Shown here: one piece after another, positions 11,572 to 25,011 of the stretch
Layout: each line of letters opens with the position of its first letter
Position numbering within the stretch: position 1 is the first letter of the stretch
From: Hepsetus odoe
Lineage: Eukaryota > Chordata > Actinopteri > Characiformes > Hepsetidae
DNA: 64,000 bases
Direction of reading: 5' to 3'
Assembly: GCA_017165825.1 (NCBI GenBank)
Contig: CM029386.1
Coordinates: 15,445,751-15,509,750 of the forward strand
Made by a program: the position numbers and the translations under genes
The notes under the pieces: model-generated
The model's input: only the letters and a program-made list of their open reading frames with translations
Database searches by the model: none
What the model was told of the DNA's origin: nothing

Positions 11572-14500
11572 ACTTGTTAGCCATTCTAAAAATTAAAAAG
11601 ACAACCTTAATGAATTTGTTTTAATTGGTAGATTTAGTTACCTGCATGATTATTGGCACCCTGGATAAAAACTGGATAAGTATTGTGACAATCTTAATTT
11701 AATCTTAATTCAGTTTTACACTGATAAGATAAAATCAGGTCTTGAATTGCAAATTAGTTAAAAAAAAACAATGAACAGTTATTTGGCAACCTTAATTTAT
11801 TGCTTTGCAACCTTTGCGTACCAAAATAACAATGACTCTTCTTCTGTAATGCATGATGAGAGAGCGGAGCAAGCAGAGAACGCATGAAAGCTTCAAAAAA
11901 GAAGAGACCATTTATCCTAGAAAGGCTCCCACAACAATATGTATCCTGCTTCATGCTAATTATTAGCATATTTATTGGATAAGCTCTAATTGTATTAAAC
12001 TTTTTTAAAAATAGTGAATAGTATCATTGAGGAGTTTAGGTCTTGTAACTATTGCTCATGTATTGTTTTTATTGTTTTATCATTTTTATTGGTCATTTTA
12101 TTTTGATCATAATCACCTGCCTCCTTTACAGGTCCTTCTTTGTTATTTGCAGGTGTGTCATAAGTGCTTGCTTTTGATTTCTGAAACTACACTAAGGTAA
12201 AGATATCATTTCAATATAAGATGGAAGAAATAAACCAAAAAGCAAGATTTTTGCAGCTTTTTTCCAACCTGATTTCTAGATTTTGATTTTGTTCCAATGA
12301 ACAATGGTAATATAACTCTATAAAAATTCAGGGAATAAAATAAGCAGACAGGAATTTCAGAAGTGCTAGTCCGTGATCTGAAATATGTTATTTAAGGTAC
12401 AAAGAGTGGGTGGATGAGAAAAATGGACCTTGGGTAGAAAGTAGACCAAGACTACAATCTCAGAATAACTGTACCTTTCAGTGCTGTCACAGGGGTGCTA
12501 CCCTCAGAAAACAACTTCATTTCCTTTATATAGGACACATACTCAACATTTCCCTTTACAGTTATATATTCTAGACTGCATATTCTACATATGGTCTATC
12601 CTGACTCCAGGCCTGTTATTTTGTTCTTCTATTTTAAGACACTTAGTCATGAGAAAACAAATGTTTTCCTAGTGGAAAGTGAAAGTAGTCTTTTAAAATA
12701 CACAATTGGGCCTTAAGGACTTTGGCATTCCTACATTTATGATGTTTGTACCATGGGAAACTACATTTACTACTCCCTTACAAGTACATGAATCCTACTG
12801 ACTGCCACATGTTTTTTAACTGCTCCTTCTGCAGTAAAGGATTATCAGTTTGTAAACACACTTTAGTAGATAATTGTTCTGTTGTCATGGAGATGAAGTC
12901 AGGTCTTGGCTAACTTCTTTAGCCTCCGGGTTTGGATTTGGTCTTTTAAAACTCTACATTAAACAGATTTGTGTCTGCTTTGTAAAAACATTGGGGAGGA
13001 GATGGCATTTTGGGGTTTTATACTTGGCAACCCAAGTGTGTTACATTTAATCTACCGCATGGCCATACTTAAGTGACCACTAATGTAAACTTCCAGAGCC
13101 TGTGGTGGGTGGCTTGATTGCATTGCTCAGCTCTCGTAGCTAGGGAGCTGGTTTACACAGAGACAAAGGCTTTATGAGCGTCACAAACAGGAGTGTATTT
13201 GCTTCTGGTTTAATGACATGGCCGTCACCGGTCTATCTGCAGCTCCTCATACAAATATGATGTGCAAATACTGAGGACAGAGAAGCTTTATCTGTTTTTC
13301 ACAAGTAAGAACCTGTTGTAAGTAAACCAGATGCTTTTTAAAAAGTCTTATTAATGGGTTATGGCTTTATCTACCACGGTTGAGAGCCTCCTTAGGTGCT
13401 GATGAAGTCTGCTGTTTATAGTTTGCTCAGATGTCTAAGCACTGGTCAGTCACTTCAGAGTCCTGTATATGTTACAATGTAAGATGAAGTACCATATTTG
13501 ACCACTTCTTCCCCCTTCATTTAGTAATAAAGTCACATTTTAATGAAATATTCATGTTCTTACCATTCATTACCATTCTCCATTTCACATCCTCTCAAAA
13601 GCTTTCTCACACAGGACTTCATTATTATGCATATCTCTGAAAGTGCACCCTTGACCATGTTGTTAGCTGTAATGACCGCTGTAGCTATTTTCACATGGAG
13701 CTCTGACTCATCTGTGCATTTATGTTTTTACTTCCCGTTCCCCTTTAAGCTTCAAAAATGGCACCTGTCTCACTTCGTTATTCCTCTTTCCGCACTCTAG
13801 ATACATCAGAACGATCCACGTATTACCTTGTCTAGACATTCAGGAGATTAATGAAATGTCCTTAACTCTCCTGAAAAAAACTTTCCTTAAGGTACAAAAG
13901 GACCATTCGGCTTGTCTCCAGTATTTCTTTTTTGCAGTGGCCAGAAGAACGATTGTGTGTTGGAGAAGTATGGGGACAAAGAAAGGGCTTCTTTCTCCAT
14001 GAGAAGGACCATCTGGTGTGTCCTCAGTTTTTTTTAGTGTGTGTGTGTGTGTGTGAGTGTGTGTCTCCAGTTTTGAGGACAAGGAACAGTTCTATGAAAA
14101 GGAGCACGTTCAAATAACTGAGCGAGAGAGACTCTTAATTTTTCAGGAGATAAATCGGGGCTTTGTTTTGGTCTTGGCAGCAGAAACTGAATTTACAGTA
14201 TCTTTAAAGTTTGAAGACTGAGGGGACACTGAGTCCTGCACATGTTTAAGGTCTGCTGACACTCTCCAGTGCATCGTATTTATAAAACCTTCGTTCATTG
14301 CTGACCGATTACAGCACTATCTTTTCATTAAAGGGAGTCCTCTGTGTGACGCTGTGTGCAAGACAAGGCTGAGGGCTACAACGCCCGAGCTACACAATGA
14401 ACTCTCAGAGAGAAGAAAGAATTCACACAAACTTCCCCCTTTAAGCAGCATTTATATATTTATACACACACACAACAGACCAGACGTTTTGGCCCTCCCT

Positions 14501-16279
14501 AGGCACATGTAAATGAATAGTTTTTGAGTGTAACTTCATTATATCCACTGTATGAGCAATTTTATGATCAAGAGTTCTTAAGTAGGCATTACATCAAAAA
14601 TAACCATCCCTGCACTGATTTGGGATTTGTGGCATCCTTTCTAAAAGTTTTTGTCTCCAAACTTCCTTTTCCTTTTCAAGCAGGCAAACAGTATGGTTTC
14701 AAGTATGGTTTCATTTGGTGGAGGCTTATCTTGAACTGGCCAGTCCAGCTTGTTGCAGGCCTGCACAATGGGACAAAAATTGGGAGACTAAAGAGGCCAA
14801 AATCTAAATATTGAAAACTGTTGCTTTTTGTGGGACTGCATCAAGTCATTTTGGCACAATTTTGTAGAACATTTGGGATCGATATTCTGCTGAAGAATGG
14901 GACGTGTCCAATGATATTGTCCGAAGATAATGGAATTGTGTGTGATTTGAGTGACCTTTTTTATGCTCCCTTTAATCTGGACTAAATCTGTAGATCTTCA
15001 CCCCTTGAAACATCCCAAGCAGTCAGGGATCCACCTTCCTGTTTCAATGTAGGAACAACACATTAAACGTGACTTTTCATTCATAACCTTTAACAAATAA
15101 CAGTTGGCTTCTTTGGTAGCCCTGCTTTGGCATGGGGAGCTTCACAATAAAAAAAACCAACCAACTTAACAGTAAAAAAAAATTCTACATAAAATATATA
15201 CACAAACTCCAACTAGGGCACTCACAGGTCTTTATTAGACTCAAATGATTTTGAAATCTGTGGGTGCTATTGTCCCATCCAGCTCCTCCACTTCCCACAT
15301 CCCCGGGGATGTAAGGCGTCTGAGGTTTGCTTTAGTTTTTTAGCACTAGAGCTACGAGACTAACGTTGCATAGAAACTTATACTGTGTCACAGCCCGTCA
15401 GTATCACTCTGCAAGACTAAGTCATATCATGCTGTAAAGAAATCTAGGATAGATTTGCTTACGTGTTTCCTGACACTACATGACTTGTTACATTTGAAAA
15501 GTGAGGCAGATGCTAAAAACAGTAGCTGCTGTCTCGAAGCCTGAACGTTGGTGTGTTTGTCCATTTTTATAGCGAACACTATGTCTTATATCACTGGCAT
15601 AAAACTGAAAACAAACACATCTGTCAATCCAAATCTGGCATGAGCAGATATATATATTTTTTGTTTTGTTTTGTTTTTTAAACTTTTGCTTCAATGCCCA
15701 CATTTGCATTTAACAAATTAATATATTTTTTTTATTATTTGTTTGTTTGTGGAAATTGAGACAGTCAACACATTCAGCATTGAAGCCTCATGCAAAACTT
15801 CTTAGACGCTCTGAGTGATGCAGGCAGCATCAGCATTTTTTTAAAAGAAAGTCTTTATATAGCCCTTGGTCTGATGCAATTTTAACCCATGATCTCACGC
15901 AACGTGATAAAATAACCACATATGTGTCTGTTCCTTTTATAATGGATGACTGCGGATCACTTTTTTATCTGTTGGTTCTGTGCATGTGACTTGATGACCG
16001 TCATGGACTTCCTATTTCACTGCAAGGTTGAATCAACATTATCTATGCAAACTAGTGGCACATAATATACAAATACACACCTACACTACTCCAGCTGATT
16101 ATCATTAAACTTTTTCTTGGATGGGGGGTTGCCATCTGTTTCCTTTTGATGGATCTTCTTCCTCAACAGAAAGAGAAACAGTGGGAGGTTCTGTGTTTTG
16201 ATTAACATCAAACATACATTTTTCTCTAAGTATTCTCTTTTTCCTTTCTTTTTGCAAATGGTTTCTTAATCTGGACATT
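11572..16279. other. Long intergenic stretch, no gene seen
   Basis: Holds a GT tract at 14036-14066 and poly-T runs near 15655-15740. The interval 13060-13330 is unusually complex and balanced (for example tttatgagcgtcacaaacag and gacatggccgtcaccggtct), so it may be a conserved non-coding element. None of the short open frames resembles a protein I know. Confidence 0.45.
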
Positions 16280-17745
16280 CAGTGTCATGCAAAAGTATGG
16301 CATTTTTCATGTTTTGTTGCCTCACAACCTGGAATTAAAATGGATTGTTTGAGAGTTTGCACCTTTCATTTACAGAACATGCCTACAACTTTGAAGATGT
16401 ATTTTTTCTTTTTTTATTGTGAAGCAAACAACAAATAGGACAAAATAACAGAAAACTTCAGTGTGCATAACTAAATCAGTACTTTGTAGAGCCACCTTTT
16501 GCAGCAATTACAGCTGCAAGTCGTGTTGGATAAGTCTTTATGAGCTTGCCACATCTTGCCACTGGGATTTTTGCCCATTCCTCAAGGCAGAACTGCTCCA
16601 GCTCCTTCACATTGGATGGTTTTCACTTGTGAACAGCAATCTTCAAGTCTGACCACAGATTCTCAATTGGATTGAGGTCTAGGGCTTTCCAACACATTTT
16701 AATGTTTCCCCTTAAACCACTCGAGTGTTGCTTTAAGCATTCTGTTTCAGGTCATTGTCCTGTTGGAAGGTGAACCTCCATCCCAGTCTCAAATGACAGG
16801 CAGACCGACACTGGTTTTGCTCAAGAATGTATTTAGCACCATCCATCTTTCCCTTGACTCTGACCAGTTTCCCAGTCCCTGCTGCTGAAAAACAACCATG
16901 TTTCACTGTGGCGATGGTGTTCTTGGGGTGATGGGATGTGTTGGGTTTGTGCCAGACATAGCATTTTCCTTGTTGGCCGAAAAGTTCAATTTCAGTTGAA
17001 CCAGAGAAAGACCAGAGCACCTTCCTCCATACATTTGGCTTTTTTCTGGCCACTCTTCCATAAAGCCCAGCTCTGTGGAGTTTACGGCTGATTGTGGTCC
17101 TATCGACAGATACTCCAGTCTCTGCTGTGGAACTCTGCAACTCCTTCAGGGTTACCTTTGGTCTCTGTGCTGCCTCTCTGATTAATGCCGTCCTCGCCGG
17201 GTCTGTGAGTTTTGGTGGGCGGCCCTCTCTTGGCAGGTTTGTTGTGGGACCATGTTCTTTCCATTTGAAGAGGATGGATTTGAGGGTGCTCCAAGGGATC
17301 ATCAAAGATTTGAATATTCCCTTAAAACCCAACCCTGACTTGTACTTCTCAACAACTTTGCCCCTGACTTATTTGGAGCACTCCTTGGTCTTCATGGTGT
17401 GATGCCTCTTGCTTAGTGGTGCTGCAGCCTCTGGGGCCTTTCAGAAAAGGTGTGTTTATACTGACAGATCATGTGACAGATTGCATACAGGTGGACTTGA
17501 TTTCACTAATTATATGACTTGAAGGAAACTGGTTGAACCAGGACTAGGGGCTTCATGGCAAGGTTGAATACATAGGCACATACCAATTTTCATTTTTGTT
17601 TTTTTTTATATATGTAAATATATATATATATTTTTTTCATTTTACTTCACCAACTTAGACTATTTTTTTACAGATCCATCACATAAAATATAAACCCAGA
17701 AAAAATCCAATTGAATAAAAACAACACATTTTCAAAACTGATATT
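16280..17745 (-). mobile_element. Tc1-like DNA transposon, nearly complete but inactive
   Basis: The transposase reads on the minus strand from about 17400 to 16460. Recognisable parts in order are the helix-turn-helix (STLKSILFKWKEHGPTTNLP), the GRPPKLTDPARTALIREAAQ linker and the SRKLHRAGLYGRVARKKPNV segment. Then comes an internal deletion in the catalytic domain before WSFSGSTEIELFG, and FQQDND near the second catalytic Asp. The reading frame lacks a complete DDE core and the C-terminus is in other frames. The left end cagtgtcatgcaaaagtatg resembles a Tc1 terminal repeat. The right end near 17650-17745 is eroded and no matching terminus was found. Confidence 0.85.
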
Positions 17746-18631
17746 ATTAGCAACACACATTTACTTTTGCACGTTTTATATCATATCAAGGAAGAAGCAA
17801 TGCATTAAATATAGAAGAGTTCCCCTTAAAGAAATGACATTATTAAGACATAAACAAAGTTTTAAAAAAGATGTTTGTTAGGATTTTAAAATCACCAGTC
17901 TAGAAACTTTCCAAGTTAGAATTGTTTACAGCTGCGATGATAGCAATCAGACATTTGAGGATCTGAATGCCTCTTAAAGCTTAAGACGTATTTATTTAAA
18001 ATGCACTCATAGTGGAAAAGGGCAAAAAAACCCTCAAACATAATTTGTTTTTCAAATGTGCTGCTTATTTCCTGCACACTAGATTAACCATTAGCAGGCT
18101 TGAACACAAAGACACATGCAGGTATGTTAGTCAGTTTGGATGATGAAGAACAATGGCTACATTTATGATGTAGAGGCTGCAAATGCTGGCACATATTAGC
18201 ACCAAGTAAAAAAAGGAGTCATTGCATTTCTCAGCAAGTAGTTGTGAATAACTTACCATTTCAATAATTAATTACGTTCTGCAGAAAATGGTTTCAGATG
18301 TAGCCAGAGTTACAAGAGAGAGAAAGAGAGGGGTAGTGCGAATGACACTTAACAGGCAGTTCTGTCTGTGCCGTCTGTGTGTAAACTGAATATAATGCAT
18401 GATTATTATGACAAGTCCCATAGATACTGATGTGCTGTGGAGCACTGTCTGTCCTGTTCTATATTTAAATCCAGGCACGGTTCTCATGGTGTTCCTGTTC
18501 GCCACGTTATATCTTAAATAACTGTGTGTGTGAGTATATGCTGAAAAGGCCTGCATGCCCATGTTGCACATATGTTACTGCGGTAGAGGCTCTGATTAAG
18601 TGCATATGTCTACATATGTGTCGACACTTAT

Positions 18632-18633
<2 letters not shown>
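17746..18633. other. Intergenic, no gene seen
   Basis: AT-rich, with nothing recognised apart from short open frames. Confidence 0.5.

Positions 18634-18687
<54 letters not shown>
18634..18687. repeat. (GT)n microsatellite
   Basis: About 26 GT units. The protein-like open frames crossing it are repeats of Cys-Val or Thr-His and are not genes. Confidence 0.98.
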
Positions 18688-18690
<3 letters not shown>

Positions 18691-19654
18691 TGTTCACAGA
18701 AGCCAGTGTCAAAGGCTCCCCCTGGCACATTAGGGTCTACTTCCTGTTCCTCATGTCGCAGACTTCCATCTGTTTCCTAAGAGTAAAAAGGTCTAATCTA
18801 CTTTCACATCACACTCTGCAGTCACCAGCTCGGTGCTATTTGATTGAATTTTGCTTTTTAATCTGCACAATAGCCACATATGCTAACGTCATCAGCTTCT
18901 GTTTTCCATTTTTCTATTTTTTGCATATTCAGCTTGACCGCTTGCTAACCCGGACCCTCAATCTTGCCCTTTGCTTATCTTAATCTTAAACCTTTGACCT
19001 ATTCTGCAACTGTATATTGTGCTTTAGCTTATGCCAGCATTTAGTCATGGGAAGGAATCCACTTAGACCAGGGAATGCTGGTATAAACGGATTAGTAGGG
19101 CAAAGCCTCTCCCTCTCATTCAAAGGAAAAGAAGCAAAAAAAAATGGTTAAAGGTTTGGCTTTTATTAGTTTTGCTGTTAACAAATAACTAGAACATTAG
19201 TGGGTGTATAAACAACATTATCACCTACCGATCATGAGACAAGTGAGGACTTGTTAAGACGGGATATTACTAGCCCTATCTGTTCTGTTTAAATAGGGAA
19301 GTACGCAAGGTTTTGTTTTCCACATGGGTTATTCATTATTTTTAGGACCTTAACATGTAACTCATATTCATTCAGAACTAGTTTAGGTGGGATGGTCCAT
19401 TATAATCCATATATACATTAATATATAGCTATTTAAATTAGTTTACAGTATTATTTTTACACTAAGCTAATGGTGGTGCTGTAAAACAGATATCTGGGGC
19501 TTGTCATAGAGAAGTGTAAAGCTTGTCCCTGATGTGACTGTTCACAGGAAAACTAAATGTGACTTATAATGCTGTTGTACAGTTGTTTAATAATCATTCA
19601 AACTCTTAACAGTTTCTGTTGTAGCGAAACTTCAAGAAAGGAATGGTTGGAAAG

Positions 19655-19850
19655 GAACATTTTGATAAAGGAGACCCATTTTCTTCTTTAGTAAGAAAGA
19701 AAGTCCAGTGGGAAGATTAGGAAAAGAAAAATGCCTGGAAAAACTGTGCGTGAAACACCAAAATAGTAAGAGCTGGAGAGCATGAAAAGGAACAGATGCC
19801 CTGGAGTCTGACATGTCTGTCAGTGGGTGCAACACAAAGGCCAATTCTCC
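19655..19850. repeat. Direct-repeat unit 1 (paralogous with 22085-22255)
   Basis: Shares an ordered set of matches with 22085-22255: gggagaccc-type start, gaagattag, aatgcctggaaaa versus aatgtctggaaaa, agctggagagcatga versus agctggcgagcatga, and aacacaaaggccaat versus aacacgaaggccagt. Either an old interspersed repeat or a local duplication about 2.4 kb apart. Confidence 0.7.
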
Positions 19851-19958
19851 TTTTCTTTTCTTTTTTTAAGCATTCTGATCCAATATTTTGATCAGCCATT
19901 AATGATTAAGTTGTTAATATATTGTTTATTACAACTCCTGGCAAAATTAGCACAGGAT

Positions 19959-20102
<144 letters not shown>

Positions 20103-20204
20103 TTATATTGTAGCAAAATAAACAGATATGAAACAAAAACTAATTTAGTTTTATAGTGGTATAATCTGGTTTTGTGTAACAAACCACAAAGAAAAATAGT
20201 TTTC

Positions 20205-20318
20205 AATAGGGGGCAGCTATTGAAAATGCCTGGGAACCTCAGGGCACTACTGGTCTGGGATTCTAACTCACAACCCTCTGATAGCAGAGTCCCTTACCAC
20301 TAGGCCAGCGCTGGTCAG
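20205..20318 (-). mobile_element. SINE family A fragment (head half)
   Basis: Starts in the body (agggggcagctattgaaaat) and ends with taccactaggccagcgctgg. It lacks the usual tail and is more diverged than most copies. Confidence 0.7.
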
Positions 20319-21029
20319 GGTTTAAAATTTGATGAAAGAATAAGCAAATTGTGAAGGTTACAAAAGAAATTCATATGGGCAGGTTGTAGCAGATTTTAGA
20401 TTTTAGGATTTAGGATTGAAACCCAAAGCAACAGATAGTTCACAAAACAAATTTCAAAGTCCAATGGGTGGAAACAGGAGTCAATGTTTAAGAAGGACCG
20501 TCAAGAAATTGACTGAATGAAATGGGACAAATTATTACTTTATCAGCCCGTGAATAGGTGTACATTTTGGAGACTTCCCTCATTCCAGTGATAGAAAGCA
20601 GGTTTGGGGATTATCATTTTTCAGGATGATATTGTTTTTGTCTAGCCACAGATCAAAGAGCGATATTTGTTTGTTAGAAAAGGCATTTTAACTCAGTGAT
20701 GTGACCAGCATACATTCTAATACTTAATTGCATTAAAAAGAATTATGGAGGAAATTTTTCTAGCCTGTTCTAGCCTGCATAGCTGATGTGTCATTTGAGA
20801 AAACTGGAACCAGCTAGATAGAGCTGGAGCTTTCATTACTAATTTCTTCCATACTGGGCTACTCTATAATTTTTCCTTCCTCTGATCTGGAAAAAAAAAT
20901 CTGTCAATATATCAATTAAAATGCTTTCATTTAACTTGAATGCTCTGCTATTAAACATTAGCAAGATCATCCTGAAAGTGTGGCAGTTTTTACATTTTAG
21001 TCAGGGGTTGCAGCTGTAATCACTGGCCA

Positions 21030-21390
21030 ATTTACCAGAAACACCTGTAAGGATGCCCTATGGGAAGAAGGCAAGCCGGTGGAGGCTGTGGTCCTGGACA
21101 AGGTTCTGCTGGGAAATTAGGTCCCAACATTTATGTGGATGTTCCTTCAACACATTCAACCTGCCTGAACATTGCTGCAGACCAAGTGCACCTCTTCATA
21201 GCAAAAGCGTTTCCTAACAGCAATGACATGCATAGTCACTTTCACTTGACAGGATCTGTTGCTAACATACCACAGCACACCTTTAGAGGTCTTGTGAAGT
21301 TTATGCCTCAGTGGATCACACCTGTGTTGATAGCACAGAAAGGATCTACACAATGTTAGGCAGTTCATTTTAATGTGGTCACTGTCTGAT
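21030..21390 (+). mobile_element. Internally deleted Tc1/mariner-type transposase fragment
   Basis: The plus-strand frame at 21060-21359 contains LNIAADQVHLFIAKAFPNSN, a decayed form of the segment before the second catalytic Asp, and IPQHTFRGLVKFMPQWITPV, a decayed transposase C-terminus. The roughly 70 residues normally between them, including the last catalytic acidic residue, are missing. This is recognition by eye of a common fish element; it is non-autonomous. Confidence 0.7.
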
Positions 21391-22084
21391 GTGCTGATGA
21401 GTGAAGTGATTTGTTGTGATTTGTTGTTTATGGTTTCTTTAAAGCATTTAGAAGCTTTTAAGTGAGATATATTAATGTTTTTGTTTTTAGTCTGATGTGG
21501 TTGGTTGTCTTGCATGTCATTCAAACAGCCTTTCCTTTTAGAGCAGGTGGTTCTTGGACACTTCAACTGCCTCGGCAGAAATCTGACTACTGAAAATAGT
21601 TTTCCTCAGACTGATCAGAAGAGTGATAATTTCCCCAGATGTTGAGTTGCAGCTGCTAATAAGGGTCTGATTGTCAGTTGCAAAACTCCATTAATGCATC
21701 GCTTTGTATGAATTACAATTGCACACGATCAACCAAGCATGTGATTTACTCACTGAGTGGTTTGTCATTCCAATCACTGATAAGAGTCTCCATTTTTACA
21801 AGAACGTCTTTAATGTTTTGTTTATTTTTTACAGACAAACAGTATGGGCAAAGGTTCAAAATTTAAAATATACAAGTTCAGGACAAATAAAAATACACAA
21901 TTGACTTCAAGTTAGGAAAAAGGGTTTGAAAATCAACTTGTAAAAAGTATTGAAGGGTCCAGTTCAAGGGACTGCTGTCAGTTAAATAAAGGCTAACTCC
22001 AAAACATGAGCCCCGCGTTATCATACACCATCAAGTACAAAATTGGAGCTCATGCTGGAGTGTTAGCAGAAACAGCTCTGTCAA

Positions 22085-22255
22085 TAAGGGAGACCCTTAT
22101 TTTCTTCATCACAAGGAAAAAATTAAAGACCAGAGAAGATTAGACAAGGACAAATGTCTGGAAAACATTGATCACTAAATAGCAAAAGCTGGCGAGCATG
22201 AGAATGAACAACAGATGCTTTAGAGTCAGTGGCTGGAACACGAAGGCCAGTTTGT
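22085..22255. repeat. Direct-repeat unit 2 (paralogous with 19655-19850)
   Basis: Second copy of the repeat described at 19655-19850, same orientation and substantially diverged. Confidence 0.7.
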
Positions 22256-22650
22256 TTCCGAAGTGCAGAGACCTTTGTGAAATTGCCATCCCATTAAGAC
22301 GTTACATAACAGTGCTAGTTAACAGTCTAGGGAATCTTACCTGCATGACATTCCCTTATCCAGATCTGTCCTAACAGGCCCACCTGTTTTTGGTTTCTCA
22401 GGAATTTTACATGACACTGAGTGGAGTTCACTGAACTGTTTAAACTAAACAACTTATGCAGCAGCCTCAGCAAGTCATCAACCTCTTCCAAAAGCATGAG
22501 ATGCATTCAAATGCACTGATCTGCAAGGTGGGTAGTAGCTATTTAATTCAGCTGCACATAATCTGGATGCATTCTTCCTTTATAGCTCAAGCACTTTAAA
22601 CATCTACTTCAAAGCATGCTTGAGCAGATGTATTACTCAGTTCCATTTCA

Positions 22651-22956
22651 TCAATTCTCTATATAGTTCTTCATCGGTGCACTATATAGTTTAAAAGGTA
22701 TGATTTCATCCTGTTCTCTTGCTTCCGAACCTCTACTGCTTTTCAGATCAAAAAAAGATAAAAGTTCCTCAAAAGTTCCTGTGCTGATGGCTATGATCCT
22801 GTGCAGCTCTATAAACAACATACCGTTTGACCCTTTGGACTTTGCTGAAGGTGTTACTACTTTTACTTTCATTTCAGTCATTTTTTGACAGCAGTAACCT
22901 TTTTCACTAGAGGATGTTTTTAGGATCCTTCTTCTCTGATATCTGCGGTGCTTCAA
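22651..22956 (-). CDS. Unrecognised 101-codon open frame
   Basis: Begins with a basic stretch (MKHRRYQRRRILKTSSSEKG) and contains FEELLSFFDLKSSRGSEARE; there is no signal peptide or membrane segment. It resembles no family I can name. It has no convincing splice partners, and a plus-strand frame overlaps it, so it may be chance or an old mobile-element exon. Confidence 0.12.
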   Translation of the reverse strand: MKHRRYQRRRILKTSSSEKGYCCQKMTEMKVKVVTPSAKSKGSNGMLFIELHRIIAISTGTFEELLSFFDLKSSRGSEAREQDEIIPFKLYSAPMKNYIEN

Positions 22957-24095
22957 TAAAGAGAGAAAAAACTTTATCTTACCTGCTACCTTTTTATTAA
23001 AATTGGGTGCTTATTCATTAAAATGCTGACTAGCTTCCTTCTTGGCTTATATATAGTACTCTCTCATGGGCCAGGATTCCATTTCAGTGGACGAAAGACT
23101 TTCTTGATGATGCTTTAATGCATTTTGCTGCACCTCTAACTCTTCCGCACTCATTCTCAACCTGTGGTCTCACCTCCATGAGCAGAACAGCCTTGTTGGA
23201 GTCACTTTTAACTTCAGAGCGGTTTTATAGGTGATTCTGTACAGCCCTGCTCCACGTGTATGCATTTAGAGTGTAGATTGTGGTTGCCTTAAAGAAAATC
23301 GGGAATTGAACGGAAGCATAATGCGAGGTGGTAGCTAGAGCTGCTTAATTACTTGAATTTTAGTTGCAATTGCGATGCAGACAATCAGCGATTATAACAA
23401 AGAAATAATCAGCATGAAATGATTAGCTGCTGATGCAGAGAAGGATCCACAGGACAGGTGGAGACAGGCCAAGTAATCTAGCACAGAAACATCTGTGCAT
23501 CCCATTTGCTTCAGCGAGACTTCTCAGCACAGATGGACATATTATCACCTGCATGTTCTCATCTTTGAATCTTTGAATCTTCAAATTCTGATTATTACTT
23601 ATTTTAATATTATTCCCGTACATGTTAACCTTCTTTTTTTGGAATCGTATGTATTTAAATTTGAAGTTCAAAGCAAGAGTTACATTTGAAGATCAAAGCA
23701 AAGAGTTCAAACAAATGCATGATGAGTCAACGAGCAACTGTGATACACCTGTGATCTCAAAACTGATGGAAAAATTCAGGATTGTGATTTTTTCTGGCAG
23801 AATTGAGCAGCCCCAGCCTTGGAGTCAACACTGTGAACGGGGAGCAACATATTGGCAGATACTGTATAGCACAACTGGATTATGTCCCCCGATATGAATA
23901 CATGATGAATATGGCCTTGGTGCAATGCCTCAAATAATGAAGAGTCTACCTCGAAAGTAGTGGGTGGCTTTGATTTATTTTGGGTTGAAAAGTTTTCCTG
24001 GAGGGCAGATCTACCCACCTGTCCTTCTCGCATGGCTCGTACCTGCACGACTCGAATGGTGGGCAAATAAGTCAGTGAGTCCCTTGAGTCTTTGG
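22957..24095. other. Downstream flank and probable 3' UTR of kctd12
   Basis: The interval just below the kctd12 stop is expected to be its 3' UTR. An AATAAA on the minus strand lies at 23974-23979, about 120 bases after the stop codon, and is the nearest candidate poly(A) signal. The rest is AT-rich without recognised features. Confidence 0.4.
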
Positions 24096-24872
24096 TCACT
24101 CCCTGCAGAAGACGTACTCGGTGTAGCTCGTCCAGATCTTGTCCTCGTTGGGGTCGTTGCTGGTGTAGGCGCACGTGCCCGTGGAGCTGCACGCGACCAT
24201 GCGGAAGCCCACCTCGGCCAGGCGGTCGAAGGCTTGCTCCAGAAAGTTGTACTTGAGGTAGTAGCGCGACGTGTAGCGCTCGGGCGGCCGGTCGGGGTCG
24301 CGGCTCTCGTTGAGCGTGTCTCCGAACACCTCCTTGGCCAGCGAGGTCTTGCCGCACACGGTGATGCGCGCGACCCTGCGGAACTTGGCGTCCGTCTGGA
24401 TGTCGCGGCCGATGGTGTACGAGCCCCTGTAGCCGATAGTGATGTACCCGCACTTGAGGGCCGGAGAGCGGGGCTCGCTCAGGCCGGGCGTGGCGGCCAG
24501 CGCGGTGTCCTCGGGCTCGGGCTCGCGCTCGTCGCTCACCGAGCTCTCCTTGCGCACCGGCGGCGCGAGACGGCGCGCCAGCTCGCGCAGCTGGAAGAAG
24601 TCGGCCTCCCTGCGCAGCCCCGCGCGCTCGCGGAAGCAGTCGGGCAGCACGAGCTGGCCGTCGCGCAGGTAGTCCAGGATGTAGCGGAACAGAAAGCCAT
24701 CGCGGTCCAGAAAGAAGCGGCCCTTGCTGTCCGTGCTGAGCTCCGCCGGGCTCTGCTGACCGAACATGCGCCCCAGTAGAGAGTCCGGCACCGACAGCAG
24801 CGTGGAGCGCCGCGTCACGTACACCTGACCGCCCACGTTCAGCTCCACCAGCTCGGGGAACGTCTGAGCCAT
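24096..24872 (-). CDS. kctd12: KCTD12-type GABA-B receptor auxiliary subunit
   Basis: An intact 258-codon single-exon frame. The N-terminal BTB/T1 domain spans roughly residues 5-105 (VELNVGGQVYVTRR; then DRDGFLFRYILDYLRDGQLV). A variable, acidic, serine-rich linker follows to about residue 140. The conserved H1 domain then runs to the end (GYITIGYRGSYTIGRD, DPDRPPERYTSRYYLKYNFL, and terminal TSYTEYVFCRE). In vertebrates this family forms homo-oligomers that bind the GABBR2 tail through the BTB domain and G-beta-gamma through H1, speeding receptor desensitisation; zebrafish paralogues mark left-right asymmetry of the habenula. It is shorter than mammalian KCTD12 (about 325 aa), lacking the long N-terminal extension and part of the linker. 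The start has a good context (AGG before ATGG). The exon is strikingly GC-rich against an AT-rich surround. Which zebrafish paralogue (12.1 or 12.2) it matches is unresolved; KCTD8/16 are less likely because of length and linker. Confidence 0.95.
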   Translation of the reverse strand: MAQTFPELVELNVGGQVYVTRRSTLLSVPDSLLGRMFGQQSPAELSTDSKGRFFLDRDGFLFRYILDYLRDGQLVLPDCFRERAGLRREADFFQLRELARRLAPPVRKESSVSDEREPEPEDTALAATPGLSEPRSPALKCGYITIGYRGSYTIGRDIQTDAKFRRVARITVCGKTSLAKEVFGDTLNESRDPDRPPERYTSRYYLKYNFLEQAFDRLAEVGFRMVACSSTGTCAYTSNDPNEDKIWTSYTEYVFCRE

Positions 24873-25011
24873 CCTGCTGTCCCAGTCCTCTCCTGCTGCT
24901 TCTGTCTTTACTTCTGCTTCTGCCCCGCTTTTGTTGGTGTGGGAGGAGGAAAGCGATGTGCAGGAGGAGCAGGACTTAACTCTTTATCAACACCGCCATA
25001 CAAAGAGTAAA

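Noticed and set aside
23964..24779. A 271-codon plus-strand open frame across kctd12
   Set aside because: It is the antisense shadow of the GC-rich kctd12 exon; its Ala/Val/Arg-rich product resembles no protein.
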